From assembly GCA_028829895.1 (NCBI GenBank), contig CM054182.1, positions 56,342,879 through 56,406,878 on the forward strand: a DNA stretch of 64,000 nt, given 5' to 3'. This document shows positions 61,441 through 64,000 of the stretch, one piece after another. The stretch is from Sinotaia quadrata (taxonomy: Eukaryota; Mollusca; Gastropoda; Architaenioglossa; Viviparidae). The translations under genes were made by a program, and so were the position numbers. The notes under the pieces were generated by a model that searched no databases, was not told the DNA's origin, and worked only from the letters and a program-made list of their open reading frames with translations. Position 1 is the first letter of the stretch. Each line of letters starts with the position of its first letter.

Positions 61441-64000
61441 ATCAGGTACTCCTGCACACCCTTTAAAATGTTTATTGTAGAGAACACTTATCTACTAGCA
61501 TGGACAAACGTGTATCACTTACATCAGCGAATTTTCTTGGTAACAACTCTTGGTCACCTAACCTATTTCAAGCAGACACAGCATAGGTTAAATTAAAAAT
61601 TGAATTAATAACAAGGTCTGTTTGTGCTGGGGTGGATGGGGTTGAAGTATTTAGTTACATTCAAAAACTGGTTATAAAATTGAGACCTTACCAGAATGAC
61701 ATAATTCATTAAATCAAATTAAAAATTCGTTTTATTTAATCCAGAATGACTTTGTTTCGTTGAGCTTTATAAAAGGCGTCGCATTTATTTTAGTAACTAC
61801 AGTTATTGATGACAATATCGAGTATACTGCTGTCCTTAATGAATGCTGTCAAACATTAATTTTCATTATATTTAATTATTTTTAAGGAACTCGTTTCCAG
61901 AGCAAAGATCAGGGTGATAGTAGAATTGTGTTGATCTTTCGGAACATAAACTAGCTTGTCAGTCGGGGTGTGGCTCAGATAATACGATGGTGGTTTGTGT
62001 TTAAAACATACTTTTCTTTTCACTGGCTGCCGTGAATGAATACGATAAATGGGATTAGGAAATGTGAATGTTTTAAATTGTATTTGTGATGAGAATCCCG
62101 AACAGAATGATACTTTGCTGTACTTTTATTAAATTGCATTGTGCGTTATCTCCTCTTTTCTTCTTACAACCCATAATATACCATGACGTCACCAGATGAG
62201 TTTAGCTTTCCCTGGCTTATGTGTGATTAGTCAAGTGGTTCCGCAATACATGTATATAATTTTTTATAATTATTTTTAATATACTTTTTGCCAGGCGTAA
62301 AATCGAAATGAATTTGAATAATCCGAACTTTTCATTGTTTGCTGCTGATCAGTTTGTAAGGTAACTCCAAGTGTAAGTTTTCCGGAAACTGTCTTAACGA
62401 AATTTAAAATAAATAAGTTAGTTTAACACTCCTGAAATTTTTAAAAATAGTTTTGGAAGAAAAAAAAACTTGGGGAGTGAGCTATTGTAAGCCACCCAGG
62501 TAGAAATAAATCATTGCTTCCTCTATTTGGATTTTTCTTTACAAGGTAACGATTACTTGGATGGATAGATGGATGGCATAAAACTGAGGTCCCCACCTCG
62601 ATATGCATACCTTTCCCTTACGTTCACTCTCTCACACGCATTTATAAATGCTAGAGTATTTGAATCATATCATGTGGCATTAATGTGTAATCTGTAGCTT
62701 TAAAGTGTGAACAGAGTTTAAGAGACGGATCCAATACTAAGAAAGTTTATCATACTGATACAACACTAAAAACAGCTCGAATGGAATAAAAATTCTGAGC
62801 GTTTCCTGGGCATAAAAAACGTCAAAAGCAATTACAGACTCGATGTTTCGACTTAATAGTCTTTAATCAAAATAAAATAATTATTAATACTAATGACATG
62901 CGAACTGTGAAGTGAGTGAACTTAGTGGTGTACGAAAATTATTAATTCACGGTTTAGAGTAGTATAAATCTAATATTGTGAAAGGTGGTGCACATTAAAC
63001 TGCAAATTGGAAGATAATAAAATTAGAGTCTTATTTTTTTTCTTTTAAAACCCGTTCTTGGACAGAATCAATATTTCATTGACACGCTTGTTAAATTTAA
63101 ATAGTCATTTAAAAATCCGACCGTCGTTTTAGACACCTCTCACTCACGGGAGTCTGCACTAGTCATTGGCATTTGTTTGTCAGTGTACAATCAAGACACG
63201 ACTCACAGAAGTCTGCACTAGTCTTTGATGTATAGGTCAGCATACATTGAATATCGGCTAATTAACAATTAGAACAATTTTGTCATTGGTTTTAATTTTA
63301 GACTGCAAATTGTGGTAATACATTGTTGTATTGTGTTATTTGGACAAAACAGTTTATATACTTTATTTTTTCATACGTCACATTTCTTTGTTTGGTTAGG
63401 TTTGGTTTGGTGTTCTCTCGGAGATATTTTTGGAATCTTATATTGTTTATTTATTGTATTTATTATTGTAATAAGTTGTCTAAAGTACTATGTCTTAATG
63501 TTGTTAAGTAAACGTAATATAAATTAAACGATCTGTTAAATCGACATTATAGAAGTATAGGTTGAAGTAGTATTTGTAGTAGTAGAAGAAGTAGTAGTAA
63601 CAGTTGTAACGCAAGTATAGTGCTGATTTTATATACGTCTGGAATTTCTCAAGAATTATTTTTTTCTTTGTTTGTGCGTGTTATTATTGTTTAAATCTCT
63701 CTTGTTTAACCTGTATTGCTAGTTTTAAAATAATTAATAATAAAAATACAATTATAAACATTAACAGAATATAATAACTATTGTACTGATTTTACAGGCT
63801 TCTTTGAGTTCTGTATATTTGTAAGTTACAAAACGGATTTTCCTTGAGCAGAGTTAGCAAAGAACAAACAATAAACTACAAATGATATAGTGACGATGCT
63901 TGTAATTTAAAGATTGCTTAATTGGTGTTCGTTGTTTCTTTATTTTGGCTTTTATTTTGAAAACTCTTCCTATTTTCGTTTCGCCTTTCTTTCAAATTTC
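61441..64000. other. AT-rich sequence downstream of Kir exon 2, no exon recognised
   Basis: I looked for the Kir cytoplasmic domain (a strand like LCLMxRVGxxR and the following immunoglobulin-like strands) and found no convincing exon. One short stretch at 61901-61954 has a faint resemblance and is discussed as a finding. The small open frames near 60315-60515 and 63312-63527 are T-rich with no family resemblance. Confidence 0.6.

Overview
The window looks like a gene-poor stretch of an animal nuclear genome. It is AT-rich, crowded with microsatellites and minisatellites, carries tRNA-derived SINEs, a decayed LINE 3' end and DNA-transposon remnants, and holds one intron-split gene. There are no bacterial operons, no CRISPR array and no complete viral genome. 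The transposon mix and the divergent invertebrate-type Kir channel suggest a lophotrochozoan, perhaps a mollusc. That taxonomic placement is inference and is only moderately secure.

The one gene I can identify is an inward-rectifier potassium channel (Kir), plus strand, near the right end. Exon 1 (ATG at 54523, donor after 54865) encodes the N-terminus, the slide helix, TM1 and the pore helix. Exon 2 (59830-59993) encodes the selectivity filter and TM2. The junction falls inside the glycine codon of the TLGYG filter. The cytoplasmic C-terminal domain is not recognisable in the remaining 4 kb and probably lies beyond the window. Its rectification-controller position in TM2 reads Gln rather than Asp or Asn, and part of the basic PIP2 cluster after TM2 is missing.

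Layout. 1-16 kb: AT-rich intergenic DNA with arrays of 46-58 bp units, long (GATA)n and (CA)n tracts and a tRNA-derived SINE (about 14.5-14.7 kb). 16-29 kb: several minisatellites, including one of about 1.5 kb (26.7-28.2 kb), an AT-rich dispersed repeat family with inverted copies, and a second SINE (20.6-20.9 kb). 29-37 kb: microsatellites, a short hAT-like MITE (35431-35595) and a broken LINE 3' end (35924-36839). 37-49 kb: mostly featureless, with a CRE-containing minisatellite (42.0-42.6 kb) and a third SINE (43.5-43.7 kb). 49-50.4 kb: a 912-bp pogo/Tigger-like element inserted in a 43-bp minisatellite. 52-64 kb: the Kir gene.

The most unusual observation is that Kir exon 2 sits between two tandem arrays, each of which has copied the adjoining splice site. 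Upstream, a repeat of about 102-122 bp has duplicated the acceptor together with the first 11 exon bases. Downstream, a 37-bp repeat starts with the last 9 exon bases plus the donor. The first coding exon's acceptor is likewise the end of a 14-bp repeat array. These arrays provide decoy splice sites next to the selectivity-filter exon.
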